A stretch of DNA of 64,000 nucleotides from Hypholoma sublateritium FD-334 SS-4 (taxonomy: Eukaryota > Basidiomycota > Agaricomycetes > Agaricales > Strophariaceae), in assembly GCA_000827495.1 (NCBI GenBank), contig KN817644.1, positions 42,645 to 106,644 on the forward strand, written 5' to 3'. This document shows positions 1 through 14,437 of the stretch, piece after piece. The position numbers were made by a program, and so were the translations under genes. Below the pieces are notes generated by a model. That model was not told the DNA's origin. It was given only the letters and a program-made list of their open reading frames with translations, and did no database searches. Within the stretch, counting starts at the first letter, position 1; every line of letters starts with the position of its first letter.

Positions 1-446
1 TCCGGAGGTGGTGGCAGTTCCATCGATTTCTAGAACCGTGAACATTGCTTCGGCATCGAGTCTAATTGACTGATCCGAGATAATTTGGAAATGGCTATTA
101 GCGGGTAAACTCAACACCAGGTCCACATGCTAGACTCCCCGACCGACGGTCATCAATTGCATCATACAAGACGAGCACACCTACAGGGCACGAAAATTCA
201 CATACCCCCACCGTGAACCGGTCCTATTCGAACCGCACAAATGATTCGTTACGATGACAGTTCTAGAGTTCTGGGCAGCCTGAGAAGTGCATCTGCTACC
301 ACAATCAAGCCACAATCGTTCTTTCGATAAATAGCGCGGTGGTTCTAGCCCCTCTTCTGACAAATCTTCGCAGGCTATTTACTGGAATGATATTCGGCCT
401 TTTTCAATCGACTTGACTTGATAACCAACCTGCTCTGAGCTAGCTT
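1..446. other. Left-edge sequence, no gene supported
   Basis: No complete gene is visible. The first 33 bases on the plus strand read as a short Gly/Ser tail (SGGGGSSIDF) followed by TAG. This could be the end of a gene lying to the left, but it is too short to support. The rest is probably the upstream region of the zinc finger gene that starts at 447. Confidence 0.3.
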
Positions 447-1560
447 ATGAATTTTTCCGTAATCGACGAAGATGGAACTATGTACGGAAGGAGGAACGGT
501 ACGTACACCTGTGCTCACAGTTTTCCTGATCTACCGCACTGAAAATGACAATCCTCATCTTTGGAAACCGGTCAGGAGTTAGATATGATCATGCTTCCCC
601 AATCATAGGGTACCCGGAGTCATTTCAAAGGACATCGACTGCCGACGAAGAAGACATACCATCTGGAAGCACTTCGGGCTGGGTACCACCCTCAGAAAGT
701 ACCTCATCCACCATGCCTCAAGGTACGCGCACGGAGTACATGGAGGACGAAGGCGACATGCCTCGCCGTTTTTCGCGCAGTGGGGTCATGAAGCTGGAGA
801 ACATCTTGAACGCAGCTTCTATCGGCTATGATCCGCATCCTTGGCCGAGAAGCCACAGTGCCTCTCCCGTGCAAACACAATTCGTGAGCAGCGTTTGTCT
901 TTGAGGTTATCTATGAAAACTCTTAATCTCTAGTGAATCAGGCATTCGAACCTTCGTCGCCCTCGAGTAGATCAATAGCGCGAAGCCAGTCTCCGGAAGA
1001 ATCCTCTTCAGTAAAGAAGAAGAAAGTGAAGATGCACAGATGTCCAGAATGCCAGAAGGATTTTCCACGGTGAGATAAAATATCCTCTTAGCTCTACGGC
1101 CGAGGCTCTGTCCTAACTGATCATGGGTTCGCAGGCCAAGTGGCCTCCGAACGCACATGAACATGCACACGAAGGAGAAACGTACGTGGTCATTAAAAAT
1201 TTCTCATCGAATGAATCCCTCACGGCATCACTTCGGAAACTAGCCTTCACCTGCACTTTTCCCGGCTGCTCTCGCGCGTTCTCTGTCGTATCCAACGCCA
1301 AACGGCACATGCGGACACATGGCGTCGGCCTCGTCCCCGACGATGTCGAGAGCGCTCCAGTTCCATATGTTGTCGGATTTGAAGCGCCCGTGGTGGTCCC
1401 CCCGGTAGAGCCTGATACGGCCAGTCATAAATCACCTGTCAGGCTGCGATGGATTTACCCTGGCGGAGACGGAAGGTGGATCGGTTCCGAGAACGACGCA
1501 AGTATTCCAGATATGGGCGTTATGCCGCAAACATCGACGTCTTTCTTCAATTCGGGATAA
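447..1560 (+). CDS. C2H2 zinc finger protein
   Basis: Probable DNA-binding nuclear protein of 283 residues. Exons are 447-498, 576-883, 942-1069, 1135-1181 and 1244-1560, all with GT-AG introns. Two classical fingers are assembled across introns. Finger 1 starts HRCPEC and is C-x2-C-x12-H-x3-H; its second half reads PSGLRTHMNMH and is joined by a TKEKP linker to finger 2 (CTFPGC...HMRTH), which is C-x4-C-x12-H-x3-H. An intron falls inside finger 1 and another in the linker. The N-terminal half is Ser/Pro-rich with a KKKKVK basic stretch just before finger 1, a likely nuclear localisation signal. This finger pair is common in mushroom-forming fungi, but I cannot assign a target or process. The start at 447 depends on the first 77-base intron; an alternative start is 545. 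Confidence 0.82.
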
Positions 1561-3319
1561 ATGGAAACGGCAAGGGATAGAGTTAAGTATTTTTCGGCTA
1601 CGAATCCAGGATTTGTCACTGTAAGTAAAAAGCTACATATCCATCTTCGTGCTATATCACGGTGCCATACTGACATTTCGGCAGTCCTCAGCAGCTACGC
1701 TTCTGGTTCAGCCGGACAGCGTTCCACTGTTTCTCCAAGTCGCACTCTTCTGTCGTGGGTCTGTTATATCTCTCTATATACCTACGCCGGTTTTATTATG
1801 AAGGCTCTAATGCTTTATCCAAGCTTTATCTAATTCTTTTTTTGTATTTTTGTTACTTCGCCGGCTTTCCACCAACATACACGTCATGGTTGGAAGCTCG
1901 GAGGTACCGATAGGGACCTGTGTATACGTAGACTGAATATCACTGTATTTTATAGGATGATTGACAAGGTAGCTTTGGGAGAGTTTTGCGAGCCAAGTCC
2001 CCGCCTCGTCGGCCCGGGAGCCTTGGTAGTTTATTTTTAGCCCATAGCTGATCCGAGCCAAAAATTAGACTCGCGCCTACTCGAGCCCAGTTTTTTTACA
2101 TGTATGGTTGTACGGCCAGAAGTGATAAAGAAAAATCTAATCACAAGCAAGTTGCAGACATAAATTTCTGGCACGCCCAGTGTCCAAAGTTTGTAACTTC
2201 ACAACGTCGGGGCTATGTTGCCGCGTTTGAGCTACTAGTTTAGTTATATACTTGGGGCCGTCTGGGATGAAGCATTGCAACGCAAGACCGGAAGGCCTGA
2301 TATGCCATGGTTACGGAGGATTGTGTAGAAACGCAACTTACAGGAGGATCCAACTACCCGGATCAGTATATAGAAGGGTATGTAGGAGCTAAACTGTGCT
2401 TTTAGACTTGTTTAAGCAGTTTAAATAAAACCCGTAAATAGTAGCAGTAGGGATCTAGTAAGGACTTAGTAGAGCAGTTGGCGCTGTATTCTGAGGTCAT
2501 CTGTCCTCGATGAATAGGCGGAGAAAAATATGGGATGATATAATAATATATACAATGGTTTGAACTTTGAAATCCGAGGCGTCGCCGCGTCACCGTCCAA
2601 TGTCCCTACGGACCAAATCTCCGTTCATCTTCGCGGTTTCCACGTTAATCTTAGATTTCTCAGGCTCGGGATTAGCTTTAAATAGACTGGATTGGCCTTG
2701 GAGGTAGTTTGGGTCTTCGTGATGCAGTACATACTTCACTGTTGCGATCGCCCATTGATTTTGCCGAACTGCCGATCTGTTATACAGCTCTTGTACAGTT
2801 TGCTGAAACTCAAATACACGCTATTTACTGATTCGTTTCCATATGTAAGGAGCTATGTAATATTTATCTGAAATAGCTGTAATTCTTGCTTCCACTGATT
2901 CAGTGATTCTTGCTTTCGACGACATTGCCCTGATTAGGCAATCCTTGGGCTTTTAAGAAACATCTCAGGAAGTCTCAACCAATTTTGCGTCGATAGTACG
3001 TGACTAATCTTGGTTATATAACTTCAAACACGTTGTTGTAATACTCTACGATAGCGACGTCAGTGATTTATTTACGACTCGCGGCAGCTGCAACGCTGAC
3101 TCGGCGTGTACAGTCCACACACTCCACTTCACAGCAAGGCGTTTTGAAACCGTTGAGTGTCGTAAGTGTAGTTATTAATAATTGCTGAAAGGGGATCATG
3201 GCCCATCTCTTTGGGAGGTATAAAGTGTTGATTCTACCTGCTTTTCATCCCTAACCTCAGTCTTAATCACTCCCCTCCCCGCTCATTTCAAGAATATTCC
3301 TAACATTTGACGTTCAGAA
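1561..3319. other. Intergenic, AT-rich; promoter of next gene at right end
   Basis: I see no coding gene on either strand. The right end, about 3060-3319, is the promoter of the next gene: it closely resembles the block at about 5870-6115 upstream of the paralogue. It contains a TATA box (tataaag, 3219-3225) about 100 bases before the start codon. Confidence 0.5.
3060..3319 (+). promoter_or_regulatory. Duplicated promoter block, copy 1
   Basis: This matches copy 2 at about 5870-6115 along much of its length. Shared landmarks in order are cagtccacac/catatactccact, cacagca.ggcgt.ttgaaaccgtt, a gtagttattaataat-like stretch, ggcgatcatggcc-like sequence and a TATA box (tataaag at 3219). The block was duplicated together with the coding sequence, so both genes probably respond to the same signals. 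Confidence 0.6.
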
Positions 3320-4395
3320 ATGGCGATAATTTCTTTATACGCCTTTGTTGCCGCTGCTTTCAGTGTTGGGGTCGGAGCAGTTCCACCGATCCTTGGGTAC
3401 GTAGACCGAGCCACTACAGCGTGGCCATAGTGTAATTAAGGTACTGACATGAATACGATAATTAGGAGAGAGGTGTTTGGTTCAGCAAGCTCGTCCGTGT
3501 CCGTGTCCTTCGCCACATCTGTCTCCGAGCCAGCTACAGCCACATCCAGTGTAGTTGTTACGATAACAAGTGCCACAACCTCCGCCGCTTCGGCCACGGG
3601 CACATCTATTGGCGACGAAGAAGTCATTTGCTTTCCGCTGCAGGATGGATTCCCTTTGCCTGCGAGGGCCTCCTCGTGAGCATATTTTGTTGTTGAGCTC
3701 TAAGTGGAATAGCATCTCATGTACAACTCATCATAAGTGTAACTGGGTCGTTCTTCCCGACTGCCACCGTTGTTAGCTCTGAGCCCACAAGCTTCTCTTT
3801 TGCGATTTCCTCGAGCGCGTCCTTCAGCGCATCATTCCCCACTAGCGCAGCACTTTCCAGCACTGCGCCAGAGAGCTTCTCTTCCGCCATTTCCTCGAGC
3901 GCGCCCTTCGGTACAGTGACGATTCCCACCAGCGCTGCGCTTTCCAGCTCTGCGCCCAAAAGTTTCTCTCCAGCCATTTCCTCGAGCGCGCCCTTCGGTA
4001 CAGTGACGGTCCCCACCAGCGCCGCGCTTTCCAGCTCTGCGCCTGAGAGTTTCTCTTTTGCCATTTCTTCGTTCACATCATTTAGCTCTGGTATCTCCTC
4101 AAGCGTGTCGTTCAGTACATCTTTCGCCAGCAGCGCCTTTCCCGTCACCGTGACTGCGACCGCGCCTGCATCCGAGCCGACCGGCACCGTCAACGTCATC
4201 TGCTTCCCCCGCAGAGCCGGATTTGTTCTTCCAGGTGGTATCGACACACCAGTCCCGGTAACTTCTTCCATCAAGTTCTCCGGTGCTCCCTTCTCAACTG
4301 TCGTGATTTCCACTTCGCCCGCTTTGCCTTCGAGCTCGCTCTTTGCCACCGAGACCGCATCTCCGGTGGCCGTCTCAACCACTACATCTTTCTAG
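3320..4395 (+). CDS. Secreted Ser/Thr/Ala-rich protein, copy 1 (VICFP modules)
   Basis: Predicted secreted or cell-wall protein of 314 residues in three exons (3320-3396, 3466-3675, 3738-4395). A hydrophobic signal peptide (SLYAFVAAAFSVGVGA) opens the protein. The rest is low-complexity Ser/Ala/Thr/Phe sequence interrupted by two short modules, VICFPLQDGFPLP and VICFPRRAGFVLP. The mature protein has exactly two cysteines, one in each module, so a disulfide linking the two is plausible. Exon 3 carries an internal repeat of about 26 residues (SSAPFGTVT.PTSAALSSSAP). Exon 1 is 77 bases, the same as in the paralogue at 6116, and intron phases match. I do not recognise a named family. The C-terminus (TTSF) shows no clear GPI-anchor signal. 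Confidence 0.75.
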
Positions 4396-6115
4396 TATGT
4401 AGTATTATTGATAAGTGTACGAGTTCTCATGCCAATGTTGAGAATTTGTATGCTACGCATGTGTTGTTACAGATATTTCTGTCGTTCATAACCCATCCTT
4501 GATACATAGTTCCACGGCAGGCCAGATATCACCGCCGCATTGCTGTCGTTTCCTTGACCAGAGAATAGTTCCGAGATTTATAATGATATCTAAACCCAAT
4601 CTATACTTTTATTCCTACGTCCGAAAGCTGTATGTAGAACAAAGATATGTTTCTGGGTTTCCTTACCCGATACTCCTATCCTAATCTCAAATCATCGCCG
4701 CTGTCATACATTGTTTGGACGACGTCTTGGATCTCTCTCATATAATCTAAATATATAAGTTCCCTAGATGCAGTTCTTTCGCTCTAGGTAGGGTAAGCTG
4801 GTTACTTCAGTGGCCAGGTCAAGGGCCAGGGGGTGATCAATGACGCAGATTGAAAATAGTGTACAGAAAAATCAAGCAAAACTTTTCAAAAGCGGATGGC
4901 GTGAATGTTTCTGTATCGTACTGGAAAGGCTGGTTCCCTGAATTTTATCAGATTTTATCTTTTTCGTTCAATCCTCAACTTATGGAGGCCCGCTCCCACA
5001 GACACCATCAAAGCCAAGCACGACCAAAGCTGCTTCGATTACCTAATTGCCGATCAAGCCTCTTTCGCCCAACTTCAACTTGAACCAGCGTTGCCCTCAT
5101 GCGCATGCCACGGCCACATTGCTCCGAAAAACTTTCTCGGTATGACTGGTTGCAGCGCTTCCAAACTCTTCGAACTTCCTTGTTCTCACCTTGCAGCCTT
5201 CTGACCGTGATGAAGTAATGAACAGTGGGATCTTGAGACGACCTTCGTCGTAAGCTTGATCCTGGCCGGCCTATCCCAAATTTACCTCGGGGCAGCAAGC
5301 TCCAACTACTCGAGAGGTGCCAGTGACTCCTTTCTCTCCGACACGCTAGGCCAAGCTCGAAGATTCCCGCGCCTCGTCTAGCGACGAGTTATTGGACCTT
5401 ACCTCTTTCTCGAGCGGCTGGTTCTCGACACACGAGGCTCTCTTCTTCGCAAGCTATAATGAGATGACTCCCGGAACAGGCTTGTTACGTACAGTTAAAA
5501 TTACTCTCAGCAGTGCTGAGTGATTAAGGTTACATCTTCGGGCTGCGGAACTCGTTGTACTTGATTGGTGGCACAGAGTCGTCCTGGCTTATGTCCGAAG
5601 GTAAAGTTTTATGTTTACTCAGAAACAGGCTCTACTTCCGGCTAACCAGACCATATTCACAGACACCCTCCCATTTTGCCCGACTTATACACGTGGTAAA
5701 TACCGCGACCGCCGCGCTAAATGCACAGAACCATTTGGATCCTGCGTTGCGGCGACCATCCCAGGACAGGCTAATAAGTTTTATTACTTCATACACACGT
5801 CTTGATAATCCGTGGAGATCGATGGCCGGGCTGACTATTTTTGACTCTTGGCACCGGCAGCGCCTATTGCTCTGCGTGCGCAGTCCACATATACTCCACT
5901 TTGTCACAGCATGGCGTCTTGAAACCGTTTGGTGTCTAAATGTGGTTACTAATAATGCAAGTAGGGCGATCATGGCCGCTTCACTGGAGAGTATAAAGGC
6001 TGACTCGACTCTTTACCTAGAACCTTAGTCCTCTCATATCTTTTGACTCAAATCCCATCCTAATAATCCTCAGATCAATTTGAAACCCCTTCTTCGCATT
6101 CAGCGTCGTTCTAAA
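4396..6115. other. Intergenic between the two secreted-protein copies
   Basis: No coding gene is visible. It holds the 3' flank of copy 1 and the promoter of copy 2. A stretch near 4998-5035 (cagacaccatcaaagccaag) recurs at about 7619-7660 at a similar distance beyond copy 2. The tandem duplication therefore covered promoter, gene and 3' flank, a unit of roughly 2.7 kb. Confidence 0.5.
5870..6115 (+). promoter_or_regulatory. Duplicated promoter block, copy 2
   Basis: Counterpart of the block at 3060-3319. The TATA box (tataaa) is at 5992-5997, about 120 bases before the ATG at 6116. The conserved part reaches back to about 5880 (cagtccacatatactccact). Confidence 0.6.
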
Positions 6116-7062
6116 ATGGCTAGAGTCTCCTTATACGCTTTTGTGGCTGCAGCTTTGAGCGTGGGCGTCGAGTCTTCCCCCCAAATCTTTGGGTGCGTCC
6201 TCTCCGTCGGACTGCGGTGTTTCTGCGATGACGATATGTACTGATATAAATGTTAGACCGGCCTCCTCCACTACGACGCTTCAGGCGGCCAACTCCACCG
6301 CAGTCTCGGTGAATGGGACCTTCACGATTTTTCCAACCATCACCGCTACGACTACTGCCACTGCAGTAACGGCTACGGGTACATCAATCGATGGCCTCGA
6401 ATTTATCTGTTTCCCGGCTGAGGATGGAATCGTCGTGCACGAGAATGTCTCGAAATCGTACGTACACCTTCCCTCTCTGTTAGATTTAGGTCCTTATATG
6501 TTCTGCCTCCCACAGAAGTGTCTCCGGATCGTTCTTCCCAACTTCCACCGCTAACTCAACGAACTTCACCACGGTCTTTGCGACCAGCACCTCCAGTTCC
6601 GCGCCCGCGAATTTCACGACATTCTTCTCGAACAGCTCTGAGCCCGCAAATTTCACGACATTCCTGCCAAACGCCACCTTCACCTCTGCTACTGCCAACA
6701 TCTCGACGTTCTTCCCAAGCGCCAGCTTCAGCTCCGACGCAGTGAACGCTACGGGCTTCCCCAGTGGGTCGTTCTCTTCGTTCTTCCCGAACGCCACGAT
6801 CACGTCTCCTGCTACGACGGCCACCGCTACCGCGATCCACCGCCACCATGACGGGCGCAAGGTGATCTGCTACCCAGTTGCTGACGGATTCTTCATACAC
6901 GGTCTGAACGCCACGGAGCCGATTACCTCCATCCTGAACTCCAGCGAGCCGAGCACGATAGTGTCCTACTCCACCGCCTTCCCGTCGACCTTCGTGTCCG
7001 CGACAGCGGTTCCGAGTGCGACGACGGCTACATCTGTATTCAACTCGACCTCCGCCTTCTAG
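6116..7062 (+). CDS. Secreted Ser/Thr-rich protein, copy 2 (VIC(F/Y)P modules)
   Basis: Paralogue of the gene at 3320, 274 residues. Exons are 6116-6192, 6257-6457 and 6516-7062, with the same intron phases. The signal peptide (SLYAFVAAALSVGV) is nearly identical. It has the same two cysteine modules, FICFPAEDGIVV and VICYPVADGFFIHG, and again exactly two cysteines after the signal peptide. The linker differs from copy 1. It is rich in Asn-Phe-Thr, Asn-Ser-Thr and Asn-Ala-Thr sequons, so it would be heavily N-glycosylated, and it repeats the unit PANFTTF. A His-rich patch (IHRHHDG) precedes module 2. Faster change in the linkers than in the modules suggests the modules are the functional parts. 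Confidence 0.75.
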
Positions 7063-8095
7063 GGATGTTGCTTATGCACCCCTTGCTCCGACGTTGGAAA
7101 GTCACGCGCGATCATGAAGCGTAGACTGTTACGGACAATTAATCGAGTTTTACCCACCTGCTATACATGCTCTTACCCTTATCGCCAGCGATATAAAATT
7201 CCATATGTTACTCCACGTTTGCTTGGACGAAGCCCCGTATCTGAGGCTCATTGTTTTGCGCGCGCTAGCTCGCCTAATAGAAGTCGCCACGTATAAAGCA
7301 CCTAAGATCGAGACATAATAGCATATGCCCATGCAGTCCGGTGTTACACATTTAGCCAGTTCAAGCGGTTTGTGGGGTATAGCGGTAGATTTCGTGTAGA
7401 CTCTGCGTTTTGCTCTTGGTCGACGATATTACTTAGGGCTAACTTAGGGCCGCTTTCCGCATGATTATCGTCGCAGCCAGCAAGAGGTATAACATTTAAT
7501 CGTGCACGCTTGATATAGACGTAAACCCTAAAGGCCGCGGAATCACTGGGAGGCTGCTCGACACAAATGTTATGGTGTTATGGCAATTTTATTGTCACGT
7601 CAAGTTGAAAAAATTGAAGTCCCCAGACACCATCAAAACCAAGCACAACCACACAAGCTATCGTCTTGAGCCGACGAACCCTGGATCCTCCTGCGTGTTC
7701 TGCCCAAATGCTCGCACTGATTGCTATCTCGAAGCTCTTGCTTACTGAGCTGAGCTTCCCAACTAGGTCCTCCTCGCTCTAGGTCCACATTTAAGTGACT
7801 TCATTGAATCTGATGCTGGCGGGCCGACGTTGACGCACTGTACATCTCCCGATCGTCTTTGGAGCAAGGCATATGCTCGGAAGAGTGTCTGAAGACGCGG
7901 TGGCTCTCCAATCATTCCCGATGAGTACATGTGTTGCAGTCTACCCATTATTTGAATATATGAGTTTATGCGATAATTCCAGGTAATACCGTAAGCGCAG
8001 GTGGTGTAAAACTTGCCTTCATTCTTACAGGACCGGGATTGGGTAATTGAGCTGCGAAGAAAGTGGGGTAAAGAGTGTGGTCCAGACAGAGAGGA
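7063..8095. other. Intergenic, no gene seen
   Basis: This holds the 3' flank of secreted copy 2, including the duplicated stretch near 7619-7660, and the 3' flank of the minus-strand methyltransferase gene. I find no open frame with coding character. Confidence 0.4.
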
Positions 8096-9080
8096 CTAGC
8101 AAGGATTAAATCCTTGACATAGAAAGTATCCCTCACGGGACACGGATCTGCTCGCCTCAGGTTTGATATAATGCACATAGTTGAAATTCGGCTTCAATTG
8201 TTCCTGTCGGAATTGCTGAAGCAGTGGATGCTCGAAGAATTTGATGCTGGCAGATACATTAGTGAAGATATGGAGAAAAGTTAGGATCGACGGCTCACAG
8301 CAACACCCCACCGCGCCGTCGTCCGATGCTGTCCGCCGTGCGCAGATTGTACTTTGCAAACTCGAGCACCGATTCGCAAATCTCGAGACTCGCCTGGGTG
8401 TCGTGAGAGTCGTTCCCTGCGACATTCGCAGACATATCGGAGAGGATGACATCTGCCTTGCCGTATGGGTTCCCCGGAGCGACGAGTAGCTCGTGGATTT
8501 GCGTGACGGTCGAGTCGAGCATGAAGTCGGCCTTGATGGTCTGCACGCCCGGTATCCGGGAGATTTTGAGCAGGTCTACGGCGACGATAGTCCCTCGCCC
8601 AATTTGCTCGTTGGTGGTCTGCTCGACGTCGTCGATGTTTAGAGGGTCGAAATGCTCCAGCTCTGCAGGCCTGGGCTTGCGACGCGGGGCCTGCTTTTTC
8701 TTGCGCGGGATAAATGGGGCGTCCGGGTCCTCTGCAGGCTCGGGTGCTTCATCGGGCGCCTTGACGTCGACTGCTCGCTCGCGGGGATACGCCAGGATAT
8801 CAGACGAGGCCGGGCCCCATCCGAGGACGTCGGCGACGACCTGGCTCCACCCGCCCGGCGCCGCACCGAGGTCGACAACAGAGTTCACGTCCGGATGGTC
8901 GAGGAACTGGTTCCACTTTTCGTTGATTTCGAGCAGCTTGAATGCCGAGCGCGCGCGGTACGCGGCGGGGTCGCTGACACGCTTCTTCACGAACGGATCG
9001 CGCACCTGGCGCGCTGCCCATGAGGCGGACTTGGACTTGGATTTTTGAGAAAGAAGGGAAACCGTCTGCCTGAAAGCCAT
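8096..9080 (-). CDS. MRM2: Mrm2-like rRNA 2'-O-methyltransferase (FtsJ/RrmJ family)
   Basis: S-adenosylmethionine-dependent 2'-O-ribose methyltransferase of 310 residues, orthologous to mitochondrial Mrm2, which methylates a uridine in the peptidyl-transferase region of large-subunit rRNA. Exons are 9080-8299 and 8246-8096. The SAM-binding motif is DLGAAPGGWS at residues 70-79. The K-D-K-E catalytic tetrad of RrmJ is recognisable as Lys48 in RSAFKLLEI, Asp in ILSDMSAN, Lys in YIKPEAS and Glu in VSREGYF. A basic and acidic insert of about 60 residues follows motif I, as in other fungal members. The basic N-terminus (KSKSKS) fits mitochondrial import. It is divergent to the TFIIIC gene with 253 bases between start codons. 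Confidence 0.9.
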
Positions 9081-9333
9081 TTGAGAGCTAGGGCTAGGGC
9101 TCGGGCATTGGGGACAATGGAAGTGTTTGCGTCAAAGACGTGGACGTTATTTGCGACACACGCGCGGACGTGAAGACGGAAGACAAATTCGGAGGCTGCC
9201 GCCAAGCAAGAACAAATAGGCGAGTACAGCGTCCGAAGTTCAAACTTTCCAGAGTCTTTCTCAAATTTATTCTCATTCGCAACTCAACCACAACTTATTC
9301 GTATCAAATTCATATCATCCAAATATCTACTCT
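9081..9333. promoter_or_regulatory. Shared divergent promoter, MRM2 / TFIIIC subunit
   Basis: The 253 bases between two divergent start codons must contain both promoters. I see no clear TATA box near either start. Confidence 0.4.
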
Positions 9334-10105
9334 ATGGCTGCCTCCTCGTCAACGGCCGCTCCCACCTCACTTTGTCCTGGATACACACAAGTCGATGAAT
9401 TCCTTCCGGACGAAGAGTATGAAAGTGAAGAAGAGGTCTTCTATGTGACTATGGACATGGGAAACATCGAGCCGACGCTCGTGCCCAGCTCTTCATCTTA
9501 TCGATTAATAGTAAGCTCCTGCATGGGTGTAATTCTAGGCCTCTCAGAAAGCACTAGGGTTTGGACACGCCAACGCCATATCTCCAACTGCAAGGCACCA
9601 TACTAAAGGGCCGACACGACATGCTTCTGGGCACCGAGCTGATCTTTACGGACGACAAAGGTGTGGACTGTCTCACCGCCTGGACGCGCCGCTCACGCCA
9701 GCTCACAAAGAGAACCACGACTGGAACAAGCGCTCCGTTGTGCACGTCGCCAACACGGAGCAGAGGATCGCCTTCCAAGAAGTCACGCTAGTGCCCAAAA
9801 TCCCCTCGGCCAAAGGAAAGGAACGCGCGGTTGCGGGAACTGACGAGGTGATCGTCGATTTCGAAGGACCTTCAGCCCAGGAAGGCCGTACGGTCCAGAT
9901 AGAACGGCTCACCGGCCTGTCTGCTCCCGTTGGACGCGCGCCACGACGTGCGAAAAGTGCAGCGGGTTCCAAGGGCCCTGCGAGGCCTAAACGTCGCGCA
10001 TCGACGCGATCACGAACGAAAGAAGTCGATTATGAAGGGCTTGATCAGCCGAATCCTCGAGAAAGCAGTCCTGCCGACGACGACGATATGTATATGGACA
10101 CCTAG
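9334..10105 (+). CDS. TFIIIC subunit 6 (Tfc7/GTF3C6-like)
   Basis: Small subunit of RNA polymerase III transcription factor TFIIIC, 224 residues. Exons are 9334-9510, 9558-9660 and 9711-10105. An acidic N-terminus (FLPDEEYESEEEV) leads into the characteristic beta-barrel core: YLQLQGTILKGRHD, then LGTELIFTDDKE, then QRIAFQEVTLVPK. This matches the TFIIIC_sub6 domain, which in yeast Tfc7 and human GTF3C6 pairs with the subunit-5 N-terminus in subcomplex tauA. The C-terminal third is disordered, Arg/Lys-rich then acidic (DDDDMYMDT). The second intron is only 50 bases. Confidence 0.8.
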
Positions 10106-10586
10106 TACCGTCGACCTACCTCCAGAAATTATAACCATTCATTCAACACCCCAGAACCCATCTCACGTTGTAGGATGCTTTTTCTGAAACAGGCCAGTGT
10201 GTCGATATATTCCAGGTCGTGGTTTTTTTTCAAACCCACGATTTCTTCAGTTGGCTTCACCGGTCTTTCAGTCAACGCTGCATCCCTCTGTCTCAATCAA
10301 CAAATTCGAACCCGTCCTTCACATTTCGGTCACGAAAACAGTTATATCTATTCTGAACATAAAAGAATGGAAGCACTTCTGGTGATGGTGCAGCGTTAGT
10401 TTGGTGGTGCCGGTGCACTTAGAAAAAAGAGCGTTTTGGATAAAGAGTTTCCATGACAAGCACCCATTTGCGGAAGTCCTCCCCTCGAGGCTCAGGTGGA
10501 TAGAAATAGTTACTGAGTTGGTCGCCAGTCATTCGAGTCCTCGGCTTAGATCTCGAGTACCTGGTAAGTTTTGGGACTTTAATGCA
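10106..10586. other. Intergenic, no gene seen
   Basis: Between the TFIIIC subunit and the 3' end of the minus-strand gene ending at 10587. I see no coding pattern. Confidence 0.35.
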
Positions 10587-11367
10587 TTACATTAAATAAA
10601 GCTTATAGAGGATGATACAATTCGACAGACCGTGCTTCTGTCCACTTGATATCAACTTAAGGCGATGCTTGATTTTGGTGGCGGCTAGATCCACGAACAG
10701 TTCGTTGTTTCCGTCGCGCTTGTCAAATTTCAGCGGTTTTTCTGAGGGCTTGGCTCGTCTGGCGGAGGAAATTCTAGGTGTCGGTGGTATGACTACTTTC
10801 AATTCATGGATATCAGGAGAGCATGCGTTTTAATTAATATGAACAGCATACCGAAAGGAAATCCGCCCATCGAGAATAGCTGTCGAAAAATGCAGGCAAC
10901 TGAATACCAAGCAAAGACTGGCGGTAATATTCAGCATGCGTGCCTTTTATAAAGAGCGTTATGTTACCTACTTGAATTAACCCTCTTCAAGTTCCCGCCC
11001 AATACCCCGCATTCAAGATCCCGACCAGCTGACGCGCTCATCTTTCTCCACCTTGATTTGTCCTTGGAAAATGTTGCCCAGGTCAATAAGATAGCAGCGT
11101 CCCTTATCAGCGACGATAACCGAGCTTTTATGCTCGCCATGTATATAAGGAGCGACGAGTTGGACAATTGCCAGTGGGGGGACATGGAGCGCAAGGCAGA
11201 GGCTGACGGCTCGGAGAAACAGAGTACTGATCCCGGCGACGACAAGGCGACGAGGGAGAATCTCTGCATAAAATTTGGTTCTGGTGTCGCATTTTAGGGC
11301 TGTGGAAGCGAAGGCTGACTCTTACGCCTCCGTTGCTTTGGCTGGGATTGTAATAATTGCTAGCCAT
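10587..11367 (-). CDS. Hypothetical four-exon protein
   Basis: Not recognised. Four exons join in frame with good GT-AG sites to give 202 residues: 11367-11326, 11263-10972, 10917-10852 and 10795-10587. The N-terminus begins MASNYYNPSQSNGG. The middle has two weakly hydrophobic stretches (SLLIYM and AAILLTWATF) and an aromatic exon (FAWYSVACIFRQLF). The C-terminal exon is more clearly coding in character: PPTPRISSARRAKPSEK, then NNELFVDLAATKIKHR. The agreement of three introns with frame argues for a real gene. The lack of a familiar domain and the uneven composition of exon 2 argue for caution. Confidence 0.4.
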
Positions 11368-11544
11368 TAATATTGGCTGAGATTGGCCGCCGAATCAACG
11401 AAAAGCAGTGTAATCTTGTCGGGCCGGACGGCTCCGCACACAATCATCAATGTCACGTGGGTCGCGGGACACATTTTTTGTCATAGATGCGGGACGCGGT
11501 TGCGCAAATCCTTGTTCGACTTTACAATCCCTCTTATCATCGCA

Positions 11545-14437
<2,893 letters not shown>

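Noticed and set aside
1..33. Short Gly/Ser open tail ending in TAG at the left edge
   Set aside because: Ten codons are too few to claim a partial gene.
10290..10320. tRNA B-box-like attcgaaccc
   Set aside because: No matching A box, acceptor stem or anticodon arm can be drawn around it on either strand.
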